Counted from the stretch's first letter, positions 8,892-18,321 are shown. The stretch: DNA of 64,000 nt from an uncultured Desulfomonile sp. (GCA_903952205.1 CAJBEZ010000036.1:124001-188000), one strand, 5' to 3'. The notes: generated by a model from the letters alone, not told the origin. Program-made: numbers and translations.

Positions 8892-9877
8892 CCACCAATG
8901 GTGTTCATGCCGGTTTCCATTCTTTGCAAATTTGAATATCGGCTGGCGGGTTTAGCCATTACAGCCGCCTTGATAAAAGCTTCGAGCTGACTATCATCCG
9001 GATCAGTCCTGAGGAATGATCTCAAATCAATTTCCAGGGGGCTTAATAAACAGGGTCTCAATGAACCCCGTGCCGTCAACCTGAGTCTGTTGCATGTTGG
9101 GCAGAAATGTCCGGTCACTGGATCAATAATTCCTATCCTCCCCTGCGCTCCTTTGATTCTCAGCATTCTTGCGGGGCCATCCAGAGCGGAACTTTCTAAA
9201 GGAATCAAGGTTCCGAAAGACTTTTCGATTATGCCAATGGCTTCAACTGCGCCAAATGAATTGGGAGAATTGATGGGTTCCGTGTCATTTCCGAATGGCA
9301 TTCTTTCGATAAATCTTACATCCAGAGCACGATTTAAAGTGAGCCTAGCAAATTCTGCTACGTCTATTTCGTTGAACCCCTTGAGTAGTACCACATTTAT
9401 CTTGATAGGACTAAAGCCGGCTTCAAAAGATGTTTCAATCCCTTTCATCACTTTCACCAGGCCATCAACGCCGGTTATGGCAGAGAAACAGTCGCGCCTA
9501 AGTGTGTCCAAGCTAACATTTATTCTCTTCAGTCCGGCATCGCGAAGTCCCGGGGCCATCTCGTCGAGTTTAGAACCATTGGTGGTCAAGGCTACATCTT
9601 CGAGACCGATTTCATGAGTTAACCTCGATATGAAATCTACCACACCTCGTCTTACTAAAGGCTCTCCTCCGGTGATGCGGACTTTTTTGATTCCAAGTGT
9701 TTTCGACACCGAGATGATTTTCAAAATCTCTTCGTATCTCAATATATCGGAGTGCGGGATCAGTTTTACACCTTGGGGAGGTCTACAGTATATACACCTG
9801 AAATTGCACAAGTCAGTAATGGATACACGCAAGTAATCAATTGTTCTGCCGTGATGATCAATAAGATTTGGTTGCAT
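8888..9877 (-). CDS. moaA: GTP 3',8-cyclase MoaA, molybdenum cofactor synthesis
   Basis: 329 residues. It catalyses the first step of molybdopterin synthesis with MoaC, in the cytoplasm. The radical-SAM cluster motif is CNFRCIYC near residue 24. The second, GTP-binding cluster is ligated by the C-terminal cysteines in CPTCNRLR and RPCLLSP. The chain ends in the double-glycine tail (NTIGG) that MoaA needs for catalysis. Length is typical. No other moa gene lies nearby. It overlaps the glycosyltransferase gene by four bases if that gene starts at TTG 8891, so they may be translated together despite unrelated roles. Confidence 0.96.
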   Translation of the reverse strand: MQPNLIDHHGRTIDYLRVSITDLCNFRCIYCRPPQGVKLIPHSDILRYEEILKIISVSKTLGIKKVRITGGEPLVRRGVVDFISRLTHEIGLEDVALTTNGSKLDEMAPGLRDAGLKRINVSLDTLRRDCFSAITGVDGLVKVMKGIETSFEAGFSPIKINVVLLKGFNEIDVAEFARLTLNRALDVRFIERMPFGNDTEPINSPNSFGAVEAIGIIEKSFGTLIPLESSALDGPARMLRIKGAQGRIGIIDPVTGHFCPTCNRLRLTARGSLRPCLLSPLEIDLRSFLRTDPDDSQLEAFIKAAVMAKPASRYSNLQRMETGMNTIGG

Positions 9878-9946
9878 AGCTTAATTGAGCCGCTTTCTAT
9901 CAACAAAACTTGTTTTTCGATATTGAAACCTTAAACTAAGCATTTT

Positions 9947-11269
9947 TTACAGTCTGGCCACCAAGTCAACTATGGATGAAGGGGCGGTCGCAAAAAGCCT
10001 TATCAGTGGGACTTTACCTACGGCGCCCCTATCAAATATTGCGTCGGGGACCCGTCCCAGTTCTTCCATCACGTCCTGGACTCCCCATGCCAGGGTGCTG
10101 CCTTCTTCCTGCTGGAGATCCGGAGGAGTTCTGCTCCTATCAAACTCGGCCACAGAGAAACCCAACGAACGAATCCGCTTAACCAACACATCAGAATAGG
10201 AAAGATTCATCGCTGCTCGGCGTTGCGGATCATATTCCATGGCAGCGAGCACAAGGTGATGAATCTGCCGGGAAGCTCCAAATCTTGCCCCAGTAAGAGT
10301 GTCTATGGTGTTGACAAGTCGGACTATTCTGCCGGGGAATGAAGCCACATCATTGACCGTCTCCGCGTAAGGTATCGCATAAGCGAGATTTGACTGCACT
10401 TCAGGTATCAAGTGCCCTATGTTGAGACGTTTCAGCCTCTCCAAGGCTTTGTCGAGTTCTTCTATTACCTCTGACCTTGCAATCTCCCGTGCGATTGAAG
10501 CGTAATGGTTGAGAGGCCCTATTCCTTTGCCGATTCCCATGGAAAACCTTAATGCCCTATAAAGATGTCTTTTGGCCTTGTCTATACTCTCCATTACAGG
10601 CATTCCGCCCGCCAGGAATGTTGATATTGCGGCCGACAAGGTGCATCCAGTGCCGTGAGTATGTCGAGTCCTAACTCGTTGGGTCTGAAATTCGTAGTCC
10701 TGATTTCCATCGTGAAGGACATCAACAGGAGCGTCCTTTAAATGTCCTCCCTTGACCAACACAAACTTTGGTCCCATCTTCATTAGCTTCTTAGCCGCCT
10801 TTTTCATGTCCGAGACGCTGTTGATTTTCTTGCCGTAAAAAATCTCAGCCTCTGGAATATTGGGAGTAAGAAGGTAACAAATGGGGAATAGTTTCTCCAC
10901 CATCTCTTTCCTGCCGGATTCGTCCAGCAGGACGGATCCTGTCTTGGACAGTATCACGGGGTCGACAACCAGCTTTTGTACCTCATACTTCAATAGTTGA
11001 TCAGCCACTACCTTAACGATTTCACCGTTGCCCAGCATGCCTGTTTTGACACAATCAGCCCCTATATCACTTAAAACCGCCTGGATCTGCTTTGCTACGA
11101 AGTCTGGTTCAACCAGGCTGATTGCATGCGCGCCCAGAGTGTTCTGGGCTGTGAGGGCTGTGATTGCGCTCATACCATAGCCACCAAGCGACAAAATGGT
11201 CTTTAGATCAGCCTGTATTCCCGCTCCACCCCCTGAATCCGAACCAGCTATTGAAAGAACTTTCTTCAT
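9947..11269 (-). CDS. thiD: Bifunctional HMP(-P) kinase and ThiN-type thiamine phosphate synthase
   Basis: 440 residues. Residues 1-265 are ThiD, which phosphorylates hydroxymethylpyrimidine and its phosphate: the substrate loop [14 protein letters not shown] is near residue 10 and the catalytic HGTGCTLSA near 205. Residues 270-440 are a ThiN domain, which joins HMP-PP to thiazole phosphate in place of ThiE. This fusion is best known from archaea and some thermophilic or anaerobic bacteria. I found no TPP-riboswitch core (CTGAGA with ACCTGA) in the 150 bases upstream. It stands alone between moaA and the divergent hldE. Confidence 0.93.
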   Translation of the reverse strand: MKKVLSIAGSDSGGGAGIQADLKTILSLGGYGMSAITALTAQNTLGAHAISLVEPDFVAKQIQAVLSDIGADCVKTGMLGNGEIVKVVADQLLKYEVQKLVVDPVILSKTGSVLLDESGRKEMVEKLFPICYLLTPNIPEAEIFYGKKINSVSDMKKAAKKLMKMGPKFVLVKGGHLKDAPVDVLHDGNQDYEFQTQRVRTRHTHGTGCTLSAAISTFLAGGMPVMESIDKAKRHLYRALRFSMGIGKGIGPLNHYASIAREIARSEVIEELDKALERLKRLNIGHLIPEVQSNLAYAIPYAETVNDVASFPGRIVRLVNTIDTLTGARFGASRQIHHLVLAAMEYDPQRRAAMNLSYSDVLVKRIRSLGFSVAEFDRSRTPPDLQQEEGSTLAWGVQDVMEELGRVPDAIFDRGAVGKVPLIRLFATAPSSIVDLVARL

Positions 11270-11418
11270 ATCTTCCCCAAATTGTTGTATCAGACCTTTG
11301 TGTGTTTATTCGATTTGGTGGGATCTATTGTAGCAACTACAAAACTATTTTCCAAACACTACGAACTATTGATTAGCTTTTCTTCGCGTGCAAAACAATA
11401 ACATCTGGAGGCGCTGAA

Positions 11419-12867
11419 TTGAACGAAAACCTCATTAACAGGATGAAACCAGCCCCAATTCTTGTCGCCGGGGATGTGATGGTTGATGAATATGTAATAG
11501 GAGACGTCGAAAGAATTTCACCCGAATCGCCTGTCCCGGTGCTTCTGGCCAAAAATAGGCACAGACGCCTTGGTGGAGCTGGTAATGTGGTACGAAATGT
11601 TGTTTCCATGGGTGGCACGGTTGCTCTTTTCGCAACTATCGGCGCCGACGCAGGCGGTGAATGGTTCAAGCAACATTGTTCCGAGATCGGAGTGGACACC
11701 TTCTGGCTGAAGTCCGAGGGATCACGACCTACAACAATCAAGACGCGTGTAGTGGCTAGAAATCAACAAATTGTAAGGATCGACGAAGAATATGACGGTA
11801 GGATATCGAAGGATCTTGAAAAGAAAGTCATTGACGACATCAAGGCCGTCAGTCCACAGGTCAAAGCCGTCATAGTTTCAGATTACGGCAAGGGATTTCT
11901 CTCAGACTCGATCCTTCAAAGTCTCTTCAAAACAGCCCGGTCTGAAGGAGCGCCTTCTTTGGTCGATCCTAAGGGAATGGATTTTACTCGTTACCGGGGA
12001 GCCACTTACGTCACACCGAATTTGAGAGAGGCTTCTCTGGCCTCCGGAGTCGAAATTAAAGACAATCCAACACTTGAAAAGGCAGGTAAAATTTTACTCG
12101 ACCAAACTCAGGCTGAAGGAATAGTCATAACTCGAGGAAAAGACGGAATCACCCTTGTAACAAGAGAGAAATCTCAGGATTTTCCCGTTAAACAGGTTGA
12201 AATAGTGGATGTCACAGGCGCTGGAGATACCGTAATCGCTACTTTAGCCCTTGCGGTAGGAAGCGGATTGTCAATCGAAGAGGCGATCCAAATGGCTAAT
12301 CTCGCAGCGTCGTTGGTAGTGGCTCGATTTGGGGCGGCTTCTGTAACTCTTGAGCAGATGCATAATTCTCTGAAGAACTGGTCTCGGGTCACAAAGATTG
12401 TCAATAGGGATGAAATTGAACGAGTTGTCAGAAATCACAGACTTCAGGGACAGTCCATTGTATTTACCAACGGCTGCTTTGACCTGTTTCATGTCGGTCA
12501 CCTTGATCTTCTCCGAAAGGCGTCAACTTTTGGTGACATATTGATAGTTGCGCTTAATTCAAATAAATCAGTTCAAAGAATCAAGAGTCCTCAACGACCG
12601 ATCGTCGATGAAAAAGACAGACTTGAAATTGTTTCCGCATTAAACTTTGTAGATTATGCGGTGCTTTTCGATGAAGACACTCCATACAATCTCATCCGAA
12701 ACATCAAACCAGATGTGCTTGTAAAAGGGGATGACTGGAAAGGCAAAAAGGTGGTGGGAGAGGACATAGTGGTGAATCGAGGTGGAAAAGTCCAATTTGT
12801 TAACATGGTTCATGGCGTCTCCACCAGTTCACTGATTGACCGGATAGTCCTGGGAGCGGGTAAATAG
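11419..12867 (+). CDS. hldE: Bifunctional heptose-7-phosphate kinase / heptose-1-phosphate adenylyltransferase
   Basis: 482 residues. It makes ADP-heptose for the LPS inner core in the cytoplasm. The N-terminal ribokinase-like domain (about 1-325) has the glycine-rich GGAGNVVRN and the anion-hole motif VTGAGDTV. The C-terminal nucleotidyltransferase domain (about 345-482) has FTNGCFDLFHVGH. The start is a TTG with a perfect GGAGG seven bases upstream (11407-11411). The gene implies LPS with heptose and fits the glycosyltransferases elsewhere in the window. It converges on the SUMF1 gene with a 42-base gap. Confidence 0.96.
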   Translation: MNENLINRMKPAPILVAGDVMVDEYVIGDVERISPESPVPVLLAKNRHRRLGGAGNVVRNVVSMGGTVALFATIGADAGGEWFKQHCSEIGVDTFWLKSEGSRPTTIKTRVVARNQQIVRIDEEYDGRISKDLEKKVIDDIKAVSPQVKAVIVSDYGKGFLSDSILQSLFKTARSEGAPSLVDPKGMDFTRYRGATYVTPNLREASLASGVEIKDNPTLEKAGKILLDQTQAEGIVITRGKDGITLVTREKSQDFPVKQVEIVDVTGAGDTVIATLALAVGSGLSIEEAIQMANLAASLVVARFGAASVTLEQMHNSLKNWSRVTKIVNRDEIERVVRNHRLQGQSIVFTNGCFDLFHVGHLDLLRKASTFGDILIVALNSNKSVQRIKSPQRPIVDEKDRLEIVSALNFVDYAVLFDEDTPYNLIRNIKPDVLVKGDDWKGKKVVGEDIVVNRGGKVQFVNMVHGVSTSSLIDRIVLGAGK

Positions 12868-12909
12868 TTTCATGCTTCCTCAACCCGCTTGATGTTCCGC
12901 TTGACGGTC

Positions 12910-15003
12910 CTAGCGTCTCTCTCTGGGCTGCTGTCTGGGGTTTCTTCTCGTCCTTTGATTGTCCTGTTCCTGAGGTCTGTTAGGTCTGGGTGGACGTTTC
13001 ATGTCTTCTAGCGCCACACCTAAAGGCCCTCCTCGTACTACAGTTGTGGTTATTTCACCGTTATTGGATACACTCACTGTCACCTGTGGACTTCGACTAT
13101 ACTCCTCCACCAGTTTTTTTACAGTCGCGACCCTTAACCCTGTTTCACCGGCGTATTCAATCAATACATCCCCGGGAACTATGCCGACTCGATCGGCGAT
13201 CCCACCTTTCTGGACTTCTAAGATCTTTACCCCCGGCGAAGTTTCCAATTCCTGTAACCGGGCAAGAATTATCCGAGCGTTAATGCTGTCACCCATCTTC
13301 CTAAATTCTGTCAGGGCTTCCGTGTAAAGTTCCTTGCTTTTGAAAGTTCTGTTTCTTTCAGCGTATATTCCAGCGAGAGTGGCCTTGATTCTGGCTATCC
13401 ATTTTGGATCGTCTCTCTTTTCGTAAAGTTTCAGTGCTTTTTCAAGGTCTTCATTAGCATTGTCCCATTGTTGTTGTTGCGCTGCGAACATAGCCTGGCG
13501 GAACAGCCTTATTCCATCTTCTTCGGTTGGTGGGAGCGGTTCGGACTGAGAAGACTCACGGATCTGGACCAGATCCGAGTTCAGGTTCTGGGCGGTCTTG
13601 ATGTCAGGCTCTTCTTCCATGACCACTCGGAAACCAAGATTCCAGAAACTCATTGTATCGCCGGAAAAGCCTCTGAATGCGCACCTGCAATCGGTTGGAC
13701 TGGCAAACCAGTTGCCCCCCTTGTTTACTCTCGATGTTCCTGTCTGTGGACCCTGAGGGTCCTTAATAGGTGAAGTTTCATAATAATTTCGGTCATAGTA
13801 ATCTTGGACCCACTCCATAACATTCCCACCCATATCATAAAGACCAAAACCATTTGGAGGGAAGCTCCCCACGGGCGAGACCTGCTCATAACCATCATTT
13901 ACAGTGGTCATACTTTCAGGCAATTTAGAATTACCGTCTCCAAAATTCGTGTCTTTATCGCCAGGAAGTTTGTCTCCCCAAGGAAACCTGGCCCATACAG
14001 CTCCTCCTCGGCAAGCCATTTCCCATTCAGCTTCCGTGGGTAGCCGGTATTTTTTTTTCTCCTTTCTACTGAGCCATTTGCAGAAAGCCTGCGCGTCGTT
14101 CCAAGAAACAAATACTACTGGTTGGTTATCAGCAATTTTCCATGGAAGGTTATCCCATTTCATATTTTTCTGAGGAACCCATCTGTTTTCCTTATTGCTG
14201 AAAATCATTCCTCCGTCGCCTTTTTCAGGGTCGGTTTTATATTTCGTATCGTTCACAAAATCTCTGAACTGTTTTACATTGACCTCATACGCGCCGATGT
14301 AAAAGGGCCGAGTTATGCGGACCGGGTGCAGTGGCGTTTCATCCTGAAACCATTGTTTATGGCCTTCTCTCCAAATTAGGCGAAAAGTTAACCTTAGCCA
14401 ATCCGATTCTTGTTTTGGACTTCCCATCATGTATTCCTGCGCTGGGATTCTCACCAGATTCATACCTATAGAATTAACGTGTACATCTGGTTTTTTCGCT
14501 GACTCCAACAACATGTTCAGTCCCTGCAAGGATCTGAGCCAATTGGAGCAGTCTCGGCTTTCTCCAGTGATTTGTTGGCATTCCTTCATGGTATTCCGAA
14601 AGACTTCAATGGCTCGATTAGAATCTCCTGACAGCGCCAGTTCTCCTGCCCTCTTGATATTTTCGGGAATAGTGGAGGCGCTTGTCTTGGGAGCATCCTT
14701 GGAACTTATTTGGGTCTCCTGACCCTGGGCGGCTATCACGCAGGGTTCCAAAAACGCTAATCCTACGGCAATTGCGATGAAATATGATTTTCCTGTTATC
14801 AGTTTCAGATTTTCTATTGATTTTCGGACTGAGACGAGGTGGGATCGTAAACCGTCCTTGATCACAGGATTAATATGTTTAAGATTAAAAGCTATTATTT
14901 TAAAAAGATGATATATTTTAGCAAGGTTTTTTGTCAGTTTTTGTTCAATTGACTTATTGATAAACATATTTATCACCTTGATATTGATTTTTATTTTGAT
15001 CAT
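12910..15003 (-). CDS. Exported SUMF1-domain protein with TPR and PDZ domains
   Basis: 697 residues. A basic N-terminus leads to a hydrophobic segment at 73-92 (signal or anchor), then a formylglycine-generating-enzyme (SUMF1) domain at 178-463, helical TPR-like repeats at 495-585, a PDZ domain at 590-665 (GIADRVGIVPGDVL) and an Arg/Pro/Gln-rich tail. In true FGEs two cysteines oxidise the sulfatase; here the first is Ala434 (NWFASPTDC) and only the second, Cys439, remains. Sulfatase activation is therefore unlikely, and the domain may be a binding or structural module in the periplasm. AGGA and AAGGTG sites precede ATGs at 15003 and 14967 respectively, so either could start it. Confidence 0.87.
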   Translation of the reverse strand: MIKIKINIKVINMFINKSIEQKLTKNLAKIYHLFKIIAFNLKHINPVIKDGLRSHLVSVRKSIENLKLITGKSYFIAIAVGLAFLEPCVIAAQGQETQISSKDAPKTSASTIPENIKRAGELALSGDSNRAIEVFRNTMKECQQITGESRDCSNWLRSLQGLNMLLESAKKPDVHVNSIGMNLVRIPAQEYMMGSPKQESDWLRLTFRLIWREGHKQWFQDETPLHPVRITRPFYIGAYEVNVKQFRDFVNDTKYKTDPEKGDGGMIFSNKENRWVPQKNMKWDNLPWKIADNQPVVFVSWNDAQAFCKWLSRKEKKKYRLPTEAEWEMACRGGAVWARFPWGDKLPGDKDTNFGDGNSKLPESMTTVNDGYEQVSPVGSFPPNGFGLYDMGGNVMEWVQDYYDRNYYETSPIKDPQGPQTGTSRVNKGGNWFASPTDCRCAFRGFSGDTMSFWNLGFRVVMEEEPDIKTAQNLNSDLVQIRESSQSEPLPPTEEDGIRLFRQAMFAAQQQQWDNANEDLEKALKLYEKRDDPKWIARIKATLAGIYAERNRTFKSKELYTEALTEFRKMGDSINARIILARLQELETSPGVKILEVQKGGIADRVGIVPGDVLIEYAGETGLRVATVKKLVEEYSRSPQVTVSVSNNGEITTTVVRGGPLGVALEDMKRPPRPNRPQEQDNQRTRRNPRQQPRERR

Positions 15004-15039
15004 ATCAAAAATTCCTTGACAAAAAGTAGAATCAGAGGA

Positions 15040-15067
15040 ATTGTAGCAGAGAAATGGGGTGAGTCAA
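15040..15067 (-). promoter_or_regulatory. Sigma70-type promoter of the SUMF1-TPR-PDZ gene
   Basis: On the minus strand TTGACT and TACAAT are 16 bases apart, with the -10 about 37 bases before the start codon at 15003. Both boxes match the consensus 5/6. Confidence 0.6.
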
Positions 15068-15128
15068 GCGTGGACTTAGGGACGAGACTCACTAATAATC
15101 GGCATGAGCAGTTTGAAAAGAAAAAAGA

Positions 15129-15157
15129 TTGACAACATTGCTTAAAAGTGGTACCGA
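15129..15157 (+). promoter_or_regulatory. Possible promoter of the Ser-rich repeat gene
   Basis: A perfect -35 TTGACA (15129-15134) is followed after 17 bases by TACCGA, a poor -10. It would give a leader of about 80-90 bases. The -35 is convincing and the -10 is not. Confidence 0.35.
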
Positions 15158-15252
15158 TTAACAAACGTTTTTTGAATCTTTAAGAGGGAGCAACTGTTTT
15201 CGATTAGAGAACAGCGAATGTATTCTCGTTTAATGAGGAGGTAATGATTTCA

Positions 15253-15648
15253 ATGAGAAGATTTGCAGTGACGCTCGCGGTTGTAGGTATGGTTATGTTG
15301 TTTGCTTCATACAGCTTTGGATTCTTTGCTTGGGCTCCTTATTCGTCCTGGGGCAATGCATCATCCAGTAGTAGCAGCAGCGGAACCTATACAGCTAGTT
15401 CATCAAGCAGCGGTTCTTATTGGCCCGCCAGCTCTTCAAGCAGCAGTGGAACAGTGGCTTATTGCTGCGCCCCGGCTTCCAGCAGCAGCAGCGGTTCTTA
15501 TTGGCCCGCCAGCTCTTCAAGCAGCAGTGGAACAGTGGCTTATTGCTGCACCCCGGCTTCCAGCAGCAGCAGTGGTTACTATTGGCCCGCCAGCTCTTCA
15601 AGCAGCGGCTACTACCCTGCAAGTAGTTCATCAAGCGGTTGGTTCTAA
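15253..15648 (+). CDS. Secreted low-complexity Ser/Trp/Tyr-rich repeat protein
   Basis: 131 residues from ATG 15253. A signal peptide (MRRFAVTLAVVGMVMLFASYSFG) is followed by a chain made almost entirely of Ser runs spaced by short aromatic or Cys motifs: SYWPASSSSSSG and AYCCAP or AYCCTP. It ends SGWF. Two 81-base DNA repeats underlie the protein. I know no family match. GGAGG at 15237-15241 is too close to the ATG at 15244 and better placed for the one at 15253. A strong terminator follows, so it is a single, probably well-expressed gene. Surface adhesion, a matrix or a cross-linked Cys/Tyr role is conceivable but unproven. Confidence 0.75.
   Translation: MRRFAVTLAVVGMVMLFASYSFGFFAWAPYSSWGNASSSSSSSGTYTASSSSSGSYWPASSSSSSGTVAYCCAPASSSSSGSYWPASSSSSSGTVAYCCTPASSSSSGYYWPASSSSSGYYPASSSSSGWF
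15406..15567 (+). repeat. Two 81-base tandem repeats in the Ser-rich gene, plus a partial third
   Basis: Units 15406-15486 and 15487-15567 differ at one base (G 15469 against A 15550, Ala to Thr). A partial third copy runs to about 15606 with a few changes. Each unit encodes 27 residues. The near identity suggests recent duplication or ongoing conversion, so copy number may vary between strains. Confidence 0.95.
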
Positions 15649-15706
15649 AGACTAATTGTTAGTGAAAAGGCTTTTTCTTAGCTTTTTAACTTAAAAAGCA
15701 TATTGG

Positions 15707-15742
15707 AAAAAAGCGATCTTTTGATTGAGGATCGCTTTTTTT
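15707..15742 (+). terminator. Rho-independent terminator after the Ser-rich gene
   Basis: AAAAAAGCGATC pairs with GATCGCTTTTTT around an 11-base loop, and a run of seven T closes it. It is the clearest intrinsic terminator in the window. Confidence 0.9.
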
Positions 15743-15764
15743 GTTTTTGATCGGGTGTCTTTTT

Positions 15765-16238
15765 ATGATTATGAAAAATCTCAGAGACCTTGCCATATGC
15801 CTTTTATGGATTGCTGGTTTTGTTGCCCTCACTTCATGTCAGGATCACAAATCCACGCAGAAAATAAAAGAACCGCCTGACGAATTGATTGGCGCATGGG
15901 TCTTGTCGGATCGGGTCATCGACGGGCAACTCTCTCCGATACAAGATGGAATAATCAAACTGACATTTCGTAAGACCGGGAAATTTCAGGCAAGTTTTCA
16001 GGGTCAACCAAACCAGAAATGGGTTGAAGCTGGTCAAGGGGTTTTTTCTTATGATCCTCCCCTCTTGTCTCTGTATTGGGATTCTGGAAGAGTGGTTCCT
16101 CTTCTCCTGAGTGAATTGAGTTCCGAAAGTTTGCGCTTCCACCACGGGAGAACAACGGTTCCATTGAAAGACCAGGAAGCTGACGAGGTGTTCAAAAGAC
16201 TTAAGCCCGAAAAGGGGCCGACTCGCGGTACATCATAA
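15765..16238 (+). CDS. Small lipoprotein, lipocalin-like, function unknown
   Basis: 157 residues with an N-terminal hydrophobic stretch ending in a lipobox (ALTSC), so likely lipid-anchored. The rest alternates short beta-like segments (GAWVLSDRVIDG, IKLTFRKTGKFQASF, PLLSLYWDSGRVVPLLL), which resembles small lipocalin-like or copper-resistance-type beta barrels, though I cannot assign a family. The frame is open to 15741, but that start lies in the preceding terminator, so I use ATG 15765 (ATG 15771 is also possible). The upstream terminator implies its own promoter or read-through. Confidence 0.7.
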   Translation: MIMKNLRDLAICLLWIAGFVALTSCQDHKSTQKIKEPPDELIGAWVLSDRVIDGQLSPIQDGIIKLTFRKTGKFQASFQGQPNQKWVEAGQGVFSYDPPLLSLYWDSGRVVPLLLSELSSESLRFHHGRTTVPLKDQEADEVFKRLKPEKGPTRGTS

Positions 16239-16398
16239 CCTTGCATCTGTAGTCGAAGAATCTTCATACAAGACGTTCGTATTTTTCTCGGTCCATTATG
16301 CAGGATGACTGAATCTAGCTGATTAATATTATGAGATTTCCCCAGCGTTCGGAAGTTTATAAGAGTTGTTTGATCTAATCTTTCTTTCGTTAGGTTAA

Positions 16399-18321
16399 TC
16401 AATGCTTGGCCAGATTAATTAGACCTCCAGCCAACAGAATACTTCGTTCCCTATTCGTTATTTCGAGTCTTACTCTTATAGTTTTACCTGAGTCGAGTTC
16501 TTTGGCTTCAAGTGTCTCCGCCCCTTGTTCAATAGATTTTCTTATGCCGGCTATTTTCAATCTCGCACCCGTATTGAAAAGCTCATAGTCATCCGGATTT
16601 TCAAATCTAAGAGGTAGTATGCCAAAGTTGATCAGATTTGCTTTGTGTATTCGTGCAAAACTCTTTGCGAACTTGGCTCGGACACCAAGAAATCTCGGAG
16701 CTATAGCCGCATGTTCTCTAGATGATCCTTGCCCGTAATTCTCGCCCCCGATAATAAAGACCGATTTTGATTCTCTTGCGCGACTTGGAAAATCGGGATC
16801 GATGTTGTTGAATACAAATTCACTGATTGCGGGGATGTTGCTCCTTAATGGCAGGATTTTGCTCCCGGCAGGCATAATGTGATCAGTTGTAATGTTGTCA
16901 TCAACTTTTAGGGCAACCACACCTTCAAGATCCTCCTCTAAAGGTCCGAACTCGGGGAACGGCTTTATGTTTGGGCCCATGATTACTTCCGTTGGTTTGC
17001 CCGGTTCGGGTGGATAAATAAGGTTGTCATCATTTATGACATAAGTTTCCGGGTTGGAAACTTCCGGACATTCTCCCAACTTTCGAGGATCAGTGATCTT
17101 ACCAAATATGGATGAAGCAACAGCTGTCTCGGGAGAACATAAGTACACTCTGTCAGGAAAGCTTCCACTGCGGCCAGGGAAATTTCTTGGGAATGTCCTG
17201 AGGGAAACATTTCCGGTTCCGGGGGCTTGCCCCATACCGATACAGCCCAGACATCCGGACTGGTGAATACGGGCTCCGCCCTTAATCAGATTAATAAGCC
17301 CTCCAAATGATGTCACATTTAACAGGGCCTGGTTACTTCCAGGATTTATTTCAAAACTAACAAGAGGATGACAGTGCCTGCCCTCCATGGCTCTGGCGGT
17401 TATCATTAGGTCCCTAAAAGACGAATTTGCGGAAGATCCTACTATGACTTGATTTACAGGAATGCCTTCAATCTCTGAGACCTTCTGAACATTGTCTGGA
17501 GAACTCGGACAGGCAATCATCGGTTCGAGCTTGGACAGGTCCATTTCAATTATGTGATCGTATACGGCGTTTGAATCCGCCTTTATTTCTGCCCAGACGG
17601 AGCCTCTGCCCTGACTCACCAGAAACTCTCTAGTCCGGTCATCTGAAGGGAAAATACTCGTCGTCGCTCCAAGCTCGGCTCCCATGTTTCCGATGACAGC
17701 CCGGTCCGTTGCAGATAGATTTTCTACACCAGGACCAAAGTACTCATAGATCTTTCCTATGCCTCCCTTGACAGACTGTCTCCTCAGGAGCTCAAGAATA
17801 AGGTCTTTCGCTGAAACCCAAGGTTGGAAATGACCAGTAAGCCACACTCCTACAACTTTGGGCATATTGAGGTGAAATGGTTCCCCTGCCATCGCCATTG
17901 CCACATCCAGTCCTCCAGCTCCAATGGCTATCATGCTCATGCCGCCATTAGTAGGAGTGTGGCTGTCGGACCCCAATAGTGTCTTCCCGGGAACGCTAAA
18001 CCTCTCCATGTGAACCTGATGAGAAACTCCATTGCCGGGACGGCTGTAAATGACTCCGAACTTGGCTGCGGCTGTTCGCAGAAACTGGTGATCATCGGCG
18101 TTTTTGAAATCTGTCTGTAACAAATTGTGATCCACGTAACTTAAGGACACTTCAGTTTTAACCCGAGGAACATTCATTGCCATAAATTCGAGAAATACCA
18201 TGGTTCCGGTCGCATCCTGGATCAGGGTCTGATCTATTTTTATGGCTATTTCCGAACCGACCTGCATCTTGCCTTTAACGAGGTGATTCTCGATGATTTT
18301 TTCAGCTACTGTATAACCCAT
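16399..18321 (-). CDS. Aconitate hydratase, Aquifex type
   Basis: 640 residues of the short aconitase class (about 650) that interconverts citrate and isocitrate. The catalytic segments include GSDSHTPTNGG and, in the swivel domain, GENYGQGSSREHAA. Two cluster cysteines are present at 357 and 360 (GCLGCIGMG). The third, normally in GSCTNS, is absent: the sequence reads GSSANSS at 295-301. Either another ligand is used or the cluster differs. I start at ATG 18321 because AGGGG precedes it well; a TTG lies two codons upstream. Sulfate reducers that oxidise acetate use aconitase, so a TCA role is plausible. Confidence 0.88.
   Translation of the reverse strand: MGYTVAEKIIENHLVKGKMQVGSEIAIKIDQTLIQDATGTMVFLEFMAMNVPRVKTEVSLSYVDHNLLQTDFKNADDHQFLRTAAAKFGVIYSRPGNGVSHQVHMERFSVPGKTLLGSDSHTPTNGGMSMIAIGAGGLDVAMAMAGEPFHLNMPKVVGVWLTGHFQPWVSAKDLILELLRRQSVKGGIGKIYEYFGPGVENLSATDRAVIGNMGAELGATTSIFPSDDRTREFLVSQGRGSVWAEIKADSNAVYDHIIEMDLSKLEPMIACPSSPDNVQKVSEIEGIPVNQVIVGSSANSSFRDLMITARAMEGRHCHPLVSFEINPGSNQALLNVTSFGGLINLIKGGARIHQSGCLGCIGMGQAPGTGNVSLRTFPRNFPGRSGSFPDRVYLCSPETAVASSIFGKITDPRKLGECPEVSNPETYVINDDNLIYPPEPGKPTEVIMGPNIKPFPEFGPLEEDLEGVVALKVDDNITTDHIMPAGSKILPLRSNIPAISEFVFNNIDPDFPSRARESKSVFIIGGENYGQGSSREHAAIAPRFLGVRAKFAKSFARIHKANLINFGILPLRFENPDDYELFNTGARLKIAGIRKSIEQGAETLEAKELDSGKTIRVRLEITNRERSILLAGGLINLAKH

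Noticed and set aside
11270-11418. TPP riboswitch before the ThiD-ThiN gene
   Set aside because: I looked for CTGAGA and ACCTGA on the minus strand and found neither.
15406-15606. Repeats resembling a CRISPR array
   Set aside because: The units are directly abutting, coding, and differ at single bases, with no spacers.
15302-15655. Long frames in other phases over the Ser-rich repeats, one on each strand
   Set aside because: They arise from the 81-base repeat being open in several frames. Only the 15253 frame has a signal peptide and a ribosome site.
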